Positions 8,441 through 17,987 of a DNA stretch of 64,000 nt are shown in pieces. The notes under the pieces were generated by a model. That model did not search any database, was not told where the DNA came from, and saw only the letters and a program-made list of their open reading frames with translations. A program made the position numbers and the translations under genes. Where the stretch lies: the NCBI RefSeq assembly GCF_000350485.1, contig NZ_AORV01000022.1:1-64000 (forward strand), given 5' to 3'. Numbering within the stretch: position 1 is the stretch's first letter; each line of letters starts with the position of its first letter. The stretch comes from Ruminiclostridium cellobioparum subsp. termitidis CT1112. GTDB taxonomy: Bacteria > Bacillota > Clostridia > Acetivibrionales > DSM-1351.

Positions 8441-9508
8441 ATGAAAAAATCAGTACGTATAGCTGCTATGGCTTTAGCAGGTATTATGTCAATCTCGCTT
8501 TTTGCAGGCTGTGGTGCCAGCAATTCGGCAAGCAACGGTTCAGCAAGCGGAAACTCAGCAGCTTCATCGGCCGACAAGAAAATTAAAATCGGACTGTCTC
8601 TTCCTACGCAACAGGAGGAAAGATGGGTCAGAGACAAAGCCACCATGGAAGAAGCTGCTAAAAAAGCAGGGGTTGATATTGCTGTTCAGGTTGCAAACAT
8701 GGATGCTGCAAAGCAGGATTCACAGGTTGAAAATCTGATTTCACAGGGTATCGATATATTAATTCTTGCTCCTCACGATGCCAAGGCGGCCGCTTCCACA
8801 GTTGACAAGGCTCACAAGGCCGGAATAAAGGTTATCGCCTACGATAGGCTTATAACAGGTACTGATATTGACGTTTATATGTCATTTGACAACGTAAAGG
8901 TTGGAGAACTTCAGGGAAAATGGTTAACCGAACATTTAGATAAAGGTAATATTGTCTGGCTGGCCGGTGCTCCTACAGATAATAACGCAACACTCTTCAA
9001 ACAGGGTGCTGCCAAATATCTGCAGCCCAAGATAGACAGCGGAGATTACAAGGTCGTTATGGAACAGCCGGTTGTGGACTGGAAGCCTGACAACGCACTT
9101 AAATTGATGGAAAATGCATTAACTGCCAATAACAATAATATTCAGGGAGTTCTTGCTCCGAACGACGGAACTGCCGGCGGATGTATCCAGGCTTTGGCTG
9201 CTCAGGGACTGGCCGGTAAGGTACCCATAACCGGACAGGATTCGGAACTTTCGGCTGCCAAGAGAATTATTGAAGGCACCCAGGGAATGACAGTGTTCAA
9301 GGATACCAGAAAACTTGGTGAAGCAGCTGTTGAAGCAGCTATAAAAATGGTGAAAGGTGAAGATCCGGGAGCCAACGATAAAGTGAACAATGAAAAGATG
9401 GATGTACCATCAATTCTGCTGGCTGCCGAAGCAGTTGACAAGGACAATATCGACAAGATCCTTATAGATAGTGGTTACCTCAAGAAAGAAGACGTTTACG
9501 GCAAATAA
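8441..9508 (+). CDS. xylF: Xylose-type ABC transporter substrate-binding lipoprotein
   Basis: This 355-residue lipoprotein starts at ATG 8441, with GGGAGG 7 bases upstream (the longer frame from 8372 lacks a site). Lipobox L-F-A-G-C puts the acylated Cys at residue 24; a Ser/Ala/Asn-rich linker follows. The Peripla_BP_4 domain keeps the XylF landmarks: Q-E-E-R-W near the mature N terminus, A-Y-D-R-L-I, Y-M-S-F-D-N, L-M-E-N-A-L-T-A-N-N-N, and Q-G-L-A-G-K-V-P-I-T-G-Q-D. It delivers D-xylose, or a related sugar, to XylGH. A strong hairpin directly after the stop (9524-9565) probably helps give more binding protein than permease. Sugar specificity is inferred from family resemblance. Confidence 0.9.
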   Translation: MKKSVRIAAMALAGIMSISLFAGCGASNSASNGSASGNSAASSADKKIKIGLSLPTQQEERWVRDKATMEEAAKKAGVDIAVQVANMDAAKQDSQVENLISQGIDILILAPHDAKAAASTVDKAHKAGIKVIAYDRLITGTDIDVYMSFDNVKVGELQGKWLTEHLDKGNIVWLAGAPTDNNATLFKQGAAKYLQPKIDSGDYKVVMEQPVVDWKPDNALKLMENALTANNNNIQGVLAPNDGTAGGCIQALAAQGLAGKVPITGQDSELSAAKRIIEGTQGMTVFKDTRKLGEAAVEAAIKMVKGEDPGANDKVNNEKMDVPSILLAAEAVDKDNIDKILIDSGYLKKEDVYGK

Positions 9509-9523
9509 TATAAAGCACTGAAA

Positions 9524-9565
9524 TTTTTATGGGGGAATGGCAGCTACGTTATTCCCCCATAAAAA
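9524..9565 (+). other. Perfect 15-bp hairpin between xylF and xylG
   Basis: TTTTTATGGGGGAAT (9524-9538) and ATTCCCCCATAAAAA (9551-9565) are perfect complements around a 12-base loop. No U-tract follows, so it looks like an mRNA-protecting or partial attenuation element, the usual way for binding-protein genes to be over-represented relative to the permease genes downstream. Confidence 0.7.
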
Positions 9566-9605
9566 CTTTAAAGTGGAAATAAGGAAGCCCATTCTGGAGG
9601 TCATT

Positions 9606-11126
9606 ATGAGCGAGTATATATTGGAAATGAAGAATATTACCAAAGAGTTTCCGGGGGTCAGAGCACTGGACGATGTTACCTTCAAGGTTAAAAAAGGTGA
9701 AATTCATGCGCTGTGCGGAGAAAACGGAGCAGGAAAATCAACTCTTATGAAGGTTCTCAGCGGAGTTTATCCCACCGGCACTTATACGGGTGAAATAATA
9801 GTGAAAGGCAGTACACAGAGCTATTCCGGTATAAAAGACAGTGAAAGGGCAGGAATAGCTATTATTTATCAGGAACTTGCTCTCGTCAAACAAATGAGCG
9901 TATGCGAAAATATTTTCCTCGGCAATGAAAAAGTTAAAAAGACCGGTCTTATCGACTGGGACAAATCCTATGCGGAAAGCCAGAAAGTCCTTAATGAGGT
10001 AAGACTTAATATAAACCCTAATACCAAGGTATTAAATCTTGGTATCGGCCAGCAGCAACTGGTTGAAATTGCAAAGGCAATTGCCAAGAAGGCCGAGATC
10101 CTTATTCTTGATGAGCCGTCTGCTGCGCTGACAGAGTCGGAAACGGAAAATCTGTTACAAATACTTAAGGAATTAAAATCCAAGGGTGTAACATGCATAT
10201 ATATTTCACACAAGCTTAATGAAGTCTTTGAAATAGCTGATAACATTACCATTCTCCGTGACGGAAAAACAGTCGGAACTGAACCTGCAAGTGAAATTAC
10301 TGAAAACAAGGTCATAGCCAAAATGGTCGGACGTGAATTAACCCAGCGTTTTCCAAGAAAAGAGCACAAACCCGGACAGGTTGTTATGGAAGTTAAGAAT
10401 TGGAATGTTCACAACCCCGATCTGCCTGAACTGAAGCTCATTGACAATGCGAGCTTTAAAGTCCGCAAGGGAGAAATACTGGGTATAGCGGGACTTATGG
10501 GAGCCGGCAGGACAGAACTGGTTATGAGTATTTTCGGAGCGTATGGGACCAATGTCAGCGGAGAATTGATACTGGAAGGCAAAAAGGTTTCAATAAAAAA
10601 CCCAAAACAGGCCATTAAATCCGGTATAAGCTATGTCTCTGAGGACAGAAAACGCTATGGGCTGGTTCTTGGAATGGATATAAAAAACAATGTTACATTA
10701 TCAAGTCTTGAAGCTATTTCAAAATTAACACTGATCAACAGCAATGAAGTAATAAAAAATACCAATCAATACGTTGATGACTTGAGGATAAAAACTCCGA
10801 GCATTGAGCAGAAAGCCTCGAATCTCAGCGGCGGTAACCAGCAAAAGGTTGTACTTGCAAAATGGCTTATGACAAAGCCCAAAATTCTGATTATGGATGA
10901 ACCTACTCGTGGTATAGATGTAGGCGCTAAATTTGAAATATATAACATTATGAACAAGTTGATCGACGAGGGTGTGTGCATTATCATGATATCCTCCGAG
11001 CTCCCTGAAATACTTGGAATGAGTGACAGAATCCTTGTTATGCATGAAGGCCGCCTCACAAAAGAATTTAACTGGGAAGAAGCAACTCAAGAGAATATTT
11101 TAACTTATGCCACAGGAGGAATGTAA
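9606..11126 (+). CDS. xylG: Xylose-type ABC transporter ATP-binding protein (tandem ABC domains)
   Basis: A 506-residue ATPase with two fused ABC domains, as usual for the CUT2 sugar importer class. Domain 1 (about 1-245) has Walker A G-E-N-G-A-G-K-S-T (about 38-46), a degenerate signature L-G-I-G-Q-Q-Q and Walker B I-L-I-L-D-E-P-S. Domain 2 (about 255-505) has a degraded Walker A (G-L-M-G-A-G-R-T-E), signature L-S-G-G-N-Q-Q and Walker B I-L-I-M-D-E-P-T-R-G-I-D. The start at 9606 is chosen because TGGAGG (9595-9600) sits 5 bases upstream; the longer frame from 9537 would begin inside the hairpin loop. The stop is followed one base later by the permease start. Confidence 0.93.
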   Translation: MSEYILEMKNITKEFPGVRALDDVTFKVKKGEIHALCGENGAGKSTLMKVLSGVYPTGTYTGEIIVKGSTQSYSGIKDSERAGIAIIYQELALVKQMSVCENIFLGNEKVKKTGLIDWDKSYAESQKVLNEVRLNINPNTKVLNLGIGQQQLVEIAKAIAKKAEILILDEPSAALTESETENLLQILKELKSKGVTCIYISHKLNEVFEIADNITILRDGKTVGTEPASEITENKVIAKMVGRELTQRFPRKEHKPGQVVMEVKNWNVHNPDLPELKLIDNASFKVRKGEILGIAGLMGAGRTELVMSIFGAYGTNVSGELILEGKKVSIKNPKQAIKSGISYVSEDRKRYGLVLGMDIKNNVTLSSLEAISKLTLINSNEVIKNTNQYVDDLRIKTPSIEQKASNLSGGNQQKVVLAKWLMTKPKILIMDEPTRGIDVGAKFEIYNIMNKLIDEGVCIIMISSELPEILGMSDRILVMHEGRLTKEFNWEEATQENILTYATGGM

Positions 11127-11127
11127 T

Positions 11128-12357
11128 ATGGGAAATGCAGAAATAAACACCATTGCAAAAAATAATCAGACTGCTTTGGGTCATACCAAATCAATCAGAG
11201 AAATATTAGTGGGCACACTTAAGGGAAATATGCGCCAGTACACAATGATACTGGCCCTGTTGGTCATCTGGGGTTTCTTCACAATTGTCACAGATGGAAT
11301 ATTTATTTCCTCAAGAAACCTGTCCAACCTGTTTTTGCAGTGTGCCGCAACCGCCATAGCTGCCTGCGGTATGGTTCTTGTAATGGTGGCCGGCCACATT
11401 GACCTTTCAGTCGGTTCCTTTGTCGGTTTGACAGGAGCAATAGCCGCCCAGTTAATGGTTAAAGCTCATATGGGTACAATAGAAACCATTGCCATCACTA
11501 TCGGTATCGGACTTCTACTGGGTCTTTTCCAGGGCTTCTGGGTCGCCTATGGAAAAGTGCCGGCCTTCATAGTAACACTTGCCGGCCTTCTGGCTTTCAG
11601 AGGCGGTGTCATTGCAATTACAGGAGGTAACTCCATCGCACCCATGAATGATACCTTTAAAGCCATTGGACAGGGTTATCTGCCAAAAATAAATCCAGGC
11701 CTCCCCTTTAGCGATACCAGCGCTTTAATAGGTGTGGTTTTCATTATATGTTACCTGGTTTTTGAAATAAACAAGAGAAGATCCAGAATAAAATACGGCT
11801 TCGAAGTGCTTCCAATGTCCCTGCAAATCGCAAAAATGGTAGGCTTTTCACTGCTGATTGCCCTGGTTATCGGAATAATGGCAAGCTACATGGGTATACC
11901 ATATGCAATATTACTCTTAATCGCAATAATAGTAATATTTACAGTAATTGCCGAAAAATCGACCTTTGGACGTCACATATATGCCATAGGCGGTAACAAG
12001 GAAGCCGCAAGACTTTCCGGTATAAACATAAACAAGGTAAACCTGGGCATTTTCGTTTTGATGGGACTGCTCTCCACTATAGCAGGTATCGTGTATACTG
12101 CAAGGCTTAATGCTGCAACAGGTTCGGCAGGAACAAACATGGAACTGGATGCCATCGCATCGGCGGTTATCGGCGGAACCAGTACCCTTGGCGGTGCCGG
12201 AACAATCGCAGGTTGTATCATAGGTGCTCTTGTCATGGGAAGCCTCGACAACGGTATGAGCCTTATGAATGCCAATGTATCTGCCCAGTACATCGTTAAA
12301 GGCTTGATACTTCTTTTGGCGGTTTGGTTTGATATTAAGTTCAGCAAGAGGTCATAA
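11128..12357 (+). CDS. xylH: Xylose-type ABC transporter permease
   Basis: A 409-residue polytopic membrane protein of the BPD_transp_2 (CUT2 permease) family, similar in length to E. coli XylH. About ten hydrophobic segments are evident. Family landmarks include M-V-L-V-M-V-A-G-H-I-D-L-S-V-G-S in the first third, the A-I-G-G-N-K-E-A-A-R-L-S-G-I coupling region that contacts XylG, and A-I-A-S-A-V-I-G-G-T-S-T-L-G-G-A-G-T. Start 11128 has AGGAGG about 8 bases upstream and lies one base after the xylG stop; the in-frame ATG at 11107 is inside xylG. Confidence 0.93.
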   Translation: MGNAEINTIAKNNQTALGHTKSIREILVGTLKGNMRQYTMILALLVIWGFFTIVTDGIFISSRNLSNLFLQCAATAIAACGMVLVMVAGHIDLSVGSFVGLTGAIAAQLMVKAHMGTIETIAITIGIGLLLGLFQGFWVAYGKVPAFIVTLAGLLAFRGGVIAITGGNSIAPMNDTFKAIGQGYLPKINPGLPFSDTSALIGVVFIICYLVFEINKRRSRIKYGFEVLPMSLQIAKMVGFSLLIALVIGIMASYMGIPYAILLLIAIIVIFTVIAEKSTFGRHIYAIGGNKEAARLSGININKVNLGIFVLMGLLSTIAGIVYTARLNAATGSAGTNMELDAIASAVIGGTSTLGGAGTIAGCIIGALVMGSLDNGMSLMNANVSAQYIVKGLILLLAVWFDIKFSKRS

Positions 12358-12500
12358 ATTCAAGGTTTCATTACAGTATTCACCAAAAGGCGGGGGACGT
12401 AATATGGATTGGTTAAATTCTGTTACCTCCCCTGTTTGAATATTTCCTCATGGTTAGTATGAGTTTTCCCGCACTGCAGCGGGACATGGAGGGTAGAAAC

Positions 12501-14195
12501 ATGACTTCCCCATCACGCAGAAAATTTAATGTCCGCACAAAGATATTAGCTTGCCTTTTACCCATCGTTATGGCATTAATCGCAGTAAACATAGCAGGAC
12601 AAGCAGTTTACACCAAAAATATGAATAAATATACTTCCTTGCTGGACAATCTTACCAGGGAAAACAAGGTTGTCAATTCTTCAATTGCCATACTTGATCC
12701 TTTGCGTACAATTATCATGAACCCAAGCAATGAAGCTATTCTGGATGAACTGGCCGGATATAGAAAAGCTGCTGCTTCCGACCTGGATATCATACTCGCA
12801 AATACATATCCTTCAACAAAATCGGCAACAGACAACTTTATAAACACGACAAAAAAGTTTCTGGAAGAATTCGACAGAACCTTGGAGGCTGCTAAATCCG
12901 GTGACGTTAAGGCAACAGAAAACTTTAATTCCACCTCAAGGACTGCGGAATATGTAAAGGAAAACTTTTCTCTGCTCATTCTTGCAGAGCTTGAAAACAG
13001 CAAACAAATCAGAGCCGACATCGACAGAAACTACTCTATTACTTTATCAATCTCAATAATACTGCTGGCAGTCATAATTATTGCAGGGATCGCCGCAGTA
13101 CTGGCAGTAGCAAGAAATATAGTCAATCCGCTGAAAAAGCTTATCAAGGTCAGTGAAAAAATTGCGGCAGGTGATTTAACTTCCGAAGAAATATTCGTTG
13201 ATTCCCGGGATGAGATATCCTCCCTGTCAAATGTATTCTACTCAATGCACAAGGGTCTTAAAGAGCTGTTATTGGTCATATCTTCAAGTGCCTTGAATAT
13301 TTCAGGCACCTTTGAAAAGCTGGATACAGTTTTCAAGGACAGCCTGCTTGCAAATAAAGAATTGTCGGCGCTCATTGAACGTAACTCCGGACAGGCCGGT
13401 AATCAAACTTCTCTTGTAAATGGCACCTCCGGAGACATCAGTTCGGTTTTTGATTCCATCAAAGTTATGTTCCAGGAGACGGGCGCAATGGTAACCAGTG
13501 CCGAGAAGGCGCTTAGCACCTCTGTCCAGGGTCAAACAAAGCTTCAGAATGTTATTGATAACACCAATAGCGTAAAGAGCACCATGTTTGATTTGAATTC
13601 AATGGCAGGCGAGCTGGAATCCTACTCTGTCAAGATTGGGAAAATTATCGGCATAATAAACGGCATTTCGGAACAAACCAATTTGCTGGCTTTAAACGCC
13701 GCTATCGAAGCAGCCAGGGCGGGAGACTCCGGAAAAGGTTTTGCTGTAGTGGCTGAACAGGTCAAGCTTCTGGCCGAACAGTCAAAGGCTTCATCAAATG
13801 AGATTACGAAAATTATTTCACAAATCCAGCATCAGATCACCGCAATGCGGAATGGTGTGGAAACAAGCACCTCTGCCATAAGCGAAAGCTCAAGGATCAT
13901 TGATGATGAAAAGACGGTATTCCGTGAAATTATATCCTTGAATGAAACGGTAAACAAGCAGGTACAAACAGTCAACTTCAAATTGACAGAAGCAAAGGAT
14001 AGAATATCCCATATAGACGATACCACACACACTATTGCTGATTATGCAAACGAGCTGGCATCAAGCTCTTCCCAAGCTTTGGCATCAATTGAAGAACAAT
14101 GGGCCCTCAACGAGGAAATATCGGGCTGTACCTCAAAGCTCCGGGAACTGTCTCTGGAATTTGATAAAGTTATACACAGGTTTAAACTCTCATAG
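12501..14195 (+). CDS. Methyl-accepting chemotaxis protein
   Basis: A 564-residue transmembrane chemoreceptor. TM1 is near residues 15-33, followed by a helical extracytoplasmic four-helix-bundle-like domain of about 140 residues, TM2 near 178-202, HAMP (about 203-256), and a cytoplasmic signalling coiled coil. The hairpin tip is conserved: [24 protein letters not shown] 12501 is preferred, with GGAGGG 7 bases upstream; the frame is open from 12450 without a site there. It follows the xylFGH genes at 143 bases. Small helical ligand domains of this kind often read liganded binding proteins (as Trg reads RbsB and MglB), so XylF or the paralogue at 6049 may be the partner; that is inference. Confidence 0.9.
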   Translation: MTSPSRRKFNVRTKILACLLPIVMALIAVNIAGQAVYTKNMNKYTSLLDNLTRENKVVNSSIAILDPLRTIIMNPSNEAILDELAGYRKAAASDLDIILANTYPSTKSATDNFINTTKKFLEEFDRTLEAAKSGDVKATENFNSTSRTAEYVKENFSLLILAELENSKQIRADIDRNYSITLSISIILLAVIIIAGIAAVLAVARNIVNPLKKLIKVSEKIAAGDLTSEEIFVDSRDEISSLSNVFYSMHKGLKELLLVISSSALNISGTFEKLDTVFKDSLLANKELSALIERNSGQAGNQTSLVNGTSGDISSVFDSIKVMFQETGAMVTSAEKALSTSVQGQTKLQNVIDNTNSVKSTMFDLNSMAGELESYSVKIGKIIGIINGISEQTNLLALNAAIEAARAGDSGKGFAVVAEQVKLLAEQSKASSNEITKIISQIQHQITAMRNGVETSTSAISESSRIIDDEKTVFREIISLNETVNKQVQTVNFKLTEAKDRISHIDDTTHTIADYANELASSSSQALASIEEQWALNEEISGCTSKLRELSLEFDKVIHRFKLS

Positions 14196-14263
14196 CACAG
14201 ATTATTTCTTTCAATTTTTCATTCTTCCTTATTTGCCACTTTTGGCACAGACTACCAGTCTGC

Positions 14264-14290
14264 GGGAGCGAAAGCTCCCTTGTTTTTTTC
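14264..14290 (+). terminator. Intrinsic terminator after the chemoreceptor gene
   Basis: GGGAGC (14264-14269), a GAAA tetraloop, GCTCCC (14274-14279), then TTGTTTTTTT: a textbook rho-independent terminator about 70 bases after the chemoreceptor stop, closing the xylose island. Confidence 0.9.
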
Positions 14291-14339
14291 CTTAGTATGG
14301 GAACTCACAGCGCCCCCCATTGACGCTGCCAAAAAATGC

Positions 14340-14363
14340 ATTCCACCTTTGTCCTTGTGGAAT
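14340..14363 (+). repeat. Inverted repeat upstream of glgB
   Basis: ATTCCAC (14340-14346) and GTGGAAT (14357-14363) are perfect arms around a 10-base spacer, about 75 bases before the glgB start in its presumed promoter region. It may be an operator; no regulator can be assigned. Confidence 0.4.
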
Positions 14364-14437
14364 TGATCAAAATGTTATAGTATGGTAAATATAGCTTGTT
14401 TAATGTAACCTGCAAATATTTTATCAGGGGTGGTTTA

Positions 14438-16702
14438 ATGGGAAACGGATACCAGGATATTATTAACAGCATAATCAGCGGTGATTGTAAGGATCCTCAC
14501 GTTTTTCTGGGCATGCATGTTGTTGACGGCAAAGGAAGAAAAAAAGACATTGCAGTCAGAGTTTATCATCCTGACGCGGCGCTTATTGAGCTGCTGGAGG
14601 TCTCTGAAAACACCTTCCATCCAGTCCCCCCCAAATATGAAAATGGAATTTTTGAAATAACCTTTCCCAACAGAAAGGACTTATTTGAATATCAGCTGAA
14701 AATAACCGACCGGGCAGGCAACAGTTATCTGACTCATGATCCCTACAGCTTCTGGCCGGTCATATCGGAATATGATATTTACCTTTACAGCCAGGGAAAT
14801 CACCATAGAATATTTGAAAAACTTGGTGCCCACATCACCACCATTGGAAATGTATCAGGCACACTCTTTTCAGTATGGGCCCCCTGTGCCGGAAGAGTAA
14901 GCGTCATAGGCAGCTTCAACCAGTGGGACGGGCGGCGGCATCAAATGAGACAGTTGGGTGCCTCAGGCATCTGGGAGCTGTTCATACCCCTTGTGGGCCG
15001 CGGTGACATGTATAAATTCGAAATAAAAACCCAGACAGGGCAAGTATTGGCCAAGGCAGACCCCTATGCCTATTATGCGGAAAAACGGCCTGCAAAGGCA
15101 TCCATTGTATATGACATAGATAACTACTCGTGGAATGATTCCGCCTGGCTGGAACACAGGGCGGACACCAATGTTTTTTCTTCACCGGTTTCAATATATG
15201 AACTGCATCTTGGAACCTGGTCCACCCTGTCCGAACCTGACCAAAACGGCGATATTTTTCTTGACTACAGGACTCTTGCCAACAGGCTGATTCCTTATAT
15301 AGAATATATGGGCTATACGCATATAGAGCTGCTGCCCGTGACAGAACACCCCTTTGACGGTTCCTGGGGCTATCAGGTCACTGGGTATTACGCTGCTACA
15401 AGCCGATATGGCACACCGGAAGACTTTATGTATCTGGTGGATTTATGCCATCAAAACGGCATAGGAGTAATTCTGGACTGGGTACCTGCCCATTTCCCAA
15501 AGGATGCACACGGCCTGGCCCGTTTTGACGGTACGGCGGTATACGAACATGAAGACCCACGGCAGGGAGAGCATCCCGAGTGGGGAACCCTGGTATTCAA
15601 CCATGGGAGAAACGAAGTCAGAAACTTTTTGATATCCAATGCCGTTTTCTGGTTTGAAAAATATCATATAGACGGTTTGAGAGTGGACGCTGTTGCTTCA
15701 ATGATTTACCTGGACTACGCAAAAAAACCCGATCAATGGATTCCCAATAAATATGGCGGAAATATGAACCTGGAGGCCATGGATTTCTTAAAGCAGCTCA
15801 ACACTACTGTTTTCAGCTACTTTAAGGGCATAATGATGATTGCCGAGGAATCCTCCTCATGGCCCATGATAACAAAACCTCCATATATGGGAGGCCTGGG
15901 CTTCACCTTTAAATGGAATATGGGCTGGATGAATGATTTTCTCAAGTATGTAAGCATGGACCCCATATACCGAAAATATCACCACAACCTCATAACCTTC
16001 TCCATAATGTATGCCTTCAGTGAGAATTATGTTCTTGTTCTCTCACATGACGAAGTGGTTCACGGCAAATGCTCCATGCTGAACAAAATGCCTGGTGATT
16101 ACTGGCAGAAGTTTGCCGGACTAAGAGTAACCTATGGTTATACCTTTGGGCACCCGGGTAAAAAACTGCTCTTTATGGGAAGCGAATTCGGTCAGTTTAT
16201 CGAGTGGAATGATCATCAGGGACTCGACTGGCATCTGCTGGACTATGAAATGCACAAGAAAATGCAGACCTTTGTCCGTGATCTGAATAATTTATATGTG
16301 AACGAAAAGGCTCTTTATCAGGTTGATTTCAGCTATGACGGCTTTGAATGGATTGACTGCAATGACAACGACCACAGCGTGGTTTCCTTTATGCGGAAGG
16401 GTACAGACTTTCATGATATGCTGATTTTCGTCTGTAATTTTACCCCTGCGGTTAATGACAACTACTGCATAGGAGCGCCCTTTGAGCTGGACTATGAGCT
16501 GGTGCTGAACAGCAATTTCGAAAAATACGGCGGTTATGAACAGGACTGTGAAAATATAATATACAAAACAGAACAGGAACCTCTGCACGGAAGACCCTGC
16601 AGATTGAGACTTACCCTTCCGCCCTTGAGCGTACTGGTTTTTAGGCCGCTGTTTGCGAAGGAGGAAGTTTGTGAAGGGGCTGTTTCAGGACAAGACAATT
16701 GA
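14438..16702 (+). CDS. glgB: 1,4-alpha-glucan branching enzyme
   Basis: This 754-residue GH13 enzyme makes alpha-1,6 branches in glycogen by cleaving an alpha-1,4 chain and transferring it. It has an N-terminal extension plus a CBM48 domain (about residues 20-230), a (beta/alpha)8 GH13 barrel (about 240-620) and a C-terminal beta domain. Visible GH13 motifs are L-P-V-T-E-H-P-F-D-G-S-W-G-Y, D-G-L-R-V-D-A-V with nucleophile Asp417, M-I-A-E-E-S-S with acid/base Glu470, and V-L-S-H-D-E-V-V-H-G. The start at 14438 follows AGGGGTGG; the in-frame upstream ATG 14396 has no site. It stands alone: no glgA, glgC, glgD or glgP adjoins it. The reverse-facing cobD gene follows with only a weak hairpin between. 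Confidence 0.95.
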   Translation: MGNGYQDIINSIISGDCKDPHVFLGMHVVDGKGRKKDIAVRVYHPDAALIELLEVSENTFHPVPPKYENGIFEITFPNRKDLFEYQLKITDRAGNSYLTHDPYSFWPVISEYDIYLYSQGNHHRIFEKLGAHITTIGNVSGTLFSVWAPCAGRVSVIGSFNQWDGRRHQMRQLGASGIWELFIPLVGRGDMYKFEIKTQTGQVLAKADPYAYYAEKRPAKASIVYDIDNYSWNDSAWLEHRADTNVFSSPVSIYELHLGTWSTLSEPDQNGDIFLDYRTLANRLIPYIEYMGYTHIELLPVTEHPFDGSWGYQVTGYYAATSRYGTPEDFMYLVDLCHQNGIGVILDWVPAHFPKDAHGLARFDGTAVYEHEDPRQGEHPEWGTLVFNHGRNEVRNFLISNAVFWFEKYHIDGLRVDAVASMIYLDYAKKPDQWIPNKYGGNMNLEAMDFLKQLNTTVFSYFKGIMMIAEESSSWPMITKPPYMGGLGFTFKWNMGWMNDFLKYVSMDPIYRKYHHNLITFSIMYAFSENYVLVLSHDEVVHGKCSMLNKMPGDYWQKFAGLRVTYGYTFGHPGKKLLFMGSEFGQFIEWNDHQGLDWHLLDYEMHKKMQTFVRDLNNLYVNEKALYQVDFSYDGFEWIDCNDNDHSVVSFMRKGTDFHDMLIFVCNFTPAVNDNYCIGAPFELDYELVLNSNFEKYGGYEQDCENIIYKTEQEPLHGRPCRLRLTLPPLSVLVFRPLFAKEEVCEGAVSGQDN

Positions 16703-16835
16703 TAATAATGTACTACTGATAATAGTGCGCCAGTGCAACATCAAAAATGAGAAGCTCTATTAAAAGTAGGTGCCTGAAATTGCAGGCAAAACGCAGGTAT
16801 TTAAATTGTGTTAGTCTTGTGACACGATCCGTTAT

Positions 16836-17903
16836 TTACCCTTTAGGAGTCAGCTTTTTCAGACTTTCCACAAGATACTCATTATCCTCTTTTGACTTTA
16901 CCGCGATCCTGAAAAAGGAATTATCCAGGCCCACAAAGTTATCACAGGAGCGGATCAGTATTCCATATTTCAAAAGTTCCCTGCTTAAAGCTTTATTTTC
17001 TGTTCTGAACAATATAAAATTTGCGCAGGAAGCAAAAACTTCAAAACCAAGGGATCTCAATTCAAGTGTAAGTTTTTCCCTGTTTTCTTTTATCAACTTC
17101 TTAGTCCTATGTATGTAATCCGTTTCCTTCAATGCAGCAGTTCCGCATAGCTGTGCCACAGACGATACACTCCAGGGCTGTCCGGCCCTTCCAAGCCGTT
17201 GGATTATGTCTTTGTCGGAGCACATGGCATAGCCCAGGCGTATTCCTGCCATTGCGTATATCTTGGTAAAGGCTTTTAATACTATCACATTATCATAAGC
17301 ATGGAGACAATCGACTATGCTGAATTCACCTGCATTTTCAAGAAAATCAATAAAGCATTCATCCACTGCCAATATGGTTTTATTCTCCCTGCACTTTTCA
17401 GCCAAAGCTAAAACCAATTTTTTATCTGTCAAATTACCCGTAGGATTGTTGGGATTGCACAGGAACATAAGATCAATACCCGGGCCGACTTCATCAAGAA
17501 TATCTTTACCAGCATTAAAGCCGTTGCCCTTATGAAGATAATAATATTTGATATTGCTGCCGGCAGCCCTCACAGCCTCCTCGTACTCCGAAAAGGTTGG
17601 TGCCGTAACCACAGTAATTCCCGGCCTGACAGCCTCTGCAATCCTGTATATTATATCGGCAGCACCACTCCCGCAAAGTATATAACTCTCAGGTACATTT
17701 TCATGCAGGGCTATTTCTTTTACCAACTCCCTGCACAGGGGATCGGGATAATTGCTGAAATCATCCAGGTTTTCGATTACAGCGTTTTTAACGCCCTCGG
17801 GTAAGCCCAGAGGGTTGATATTTGCCGAAAAGTCTATCAGTCTTATATTACCGGCTATTTTTCCATAACTGTATATATCACCGCCGTGAATCTGCCTGCT
17901 CAT
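16836..17903 (-). CDS. cobD: L-threonine-O-3-phosphate decarboxylase
   Basis: A 355-residue fold type I PLP enzyme that makes (R)-1-amino-2-propanol phosphate, the aminopropanol linker joined to cobyric acid by CbiB. The N terminus H-G-G-D-I-Y and F-S-A-N-I-N-P-L-G are typical of CobD as opposed to its HisC relatives; F-L-C-N-P-N-N-P-T-G and the PLP-lysine segment V-L-K-A-F-T-K-I-Y-A-M-A-G-I-R-L-G-Y are present. GTGGAGG precedes the start. Last gene of the B12 operon, directly after cbiB, which supports CobD over histidinol-phosphate aminotransferase. Confidence 0.92.
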   Translation of the reverse strand: MSRQIHGGDIYSYGKIAGNIRLIDFSANINPLGLPEGVKNAVIENLDDFSNYPDPLCRELVKEIALHENVPESYILCGSGAADIIYRIAEAVRPGITVVTAPTFSEYEEAVRAAGSNIKYYYLHKGNGFNAGKDILDEVGPGIDLMFLCNPNNPTGNLTDKKLVLALAEKCRENKTILAVDECFIDFLENAGEFSIVDCLHAYDNVIVLKAFTKIYAMAGIRLGYAMCSDKDIIQRLGRAGQPWSVSSVAQLCGTAALKETDYIHRTKKLIKENREKLTLELRSLGFEVFASCANFILFRTENKALSRELLKYGILIRSCDNFVGLDNSFFRIAVKSKEDNEYLVESLKKLTPKG

Positions 17904-17987
17904 TTTACCTCCACAGTTTTGCGTTCAAGTCAGGTATCGTTCTTGGTTTAAAGCCTTTGAACCGCTTCCGGTTAACATTATCGGCTT

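Noticed and set aside
12358-12500. c-di-GMP riboswitch before the chemoreceptor gene
   Set aside because: Such switches often precede clostridial chemoreceptors, but none of the conserved aptamer sequence is present; only a G-run and a partial complementary C-run.
16769-16787. Hairpin TGCCTG/CAGGCA as terminator for the cobalamin operon or glgB
   Set aside because: Only a 6-bp stem with no clear U-tract on either strand; too weak to call.
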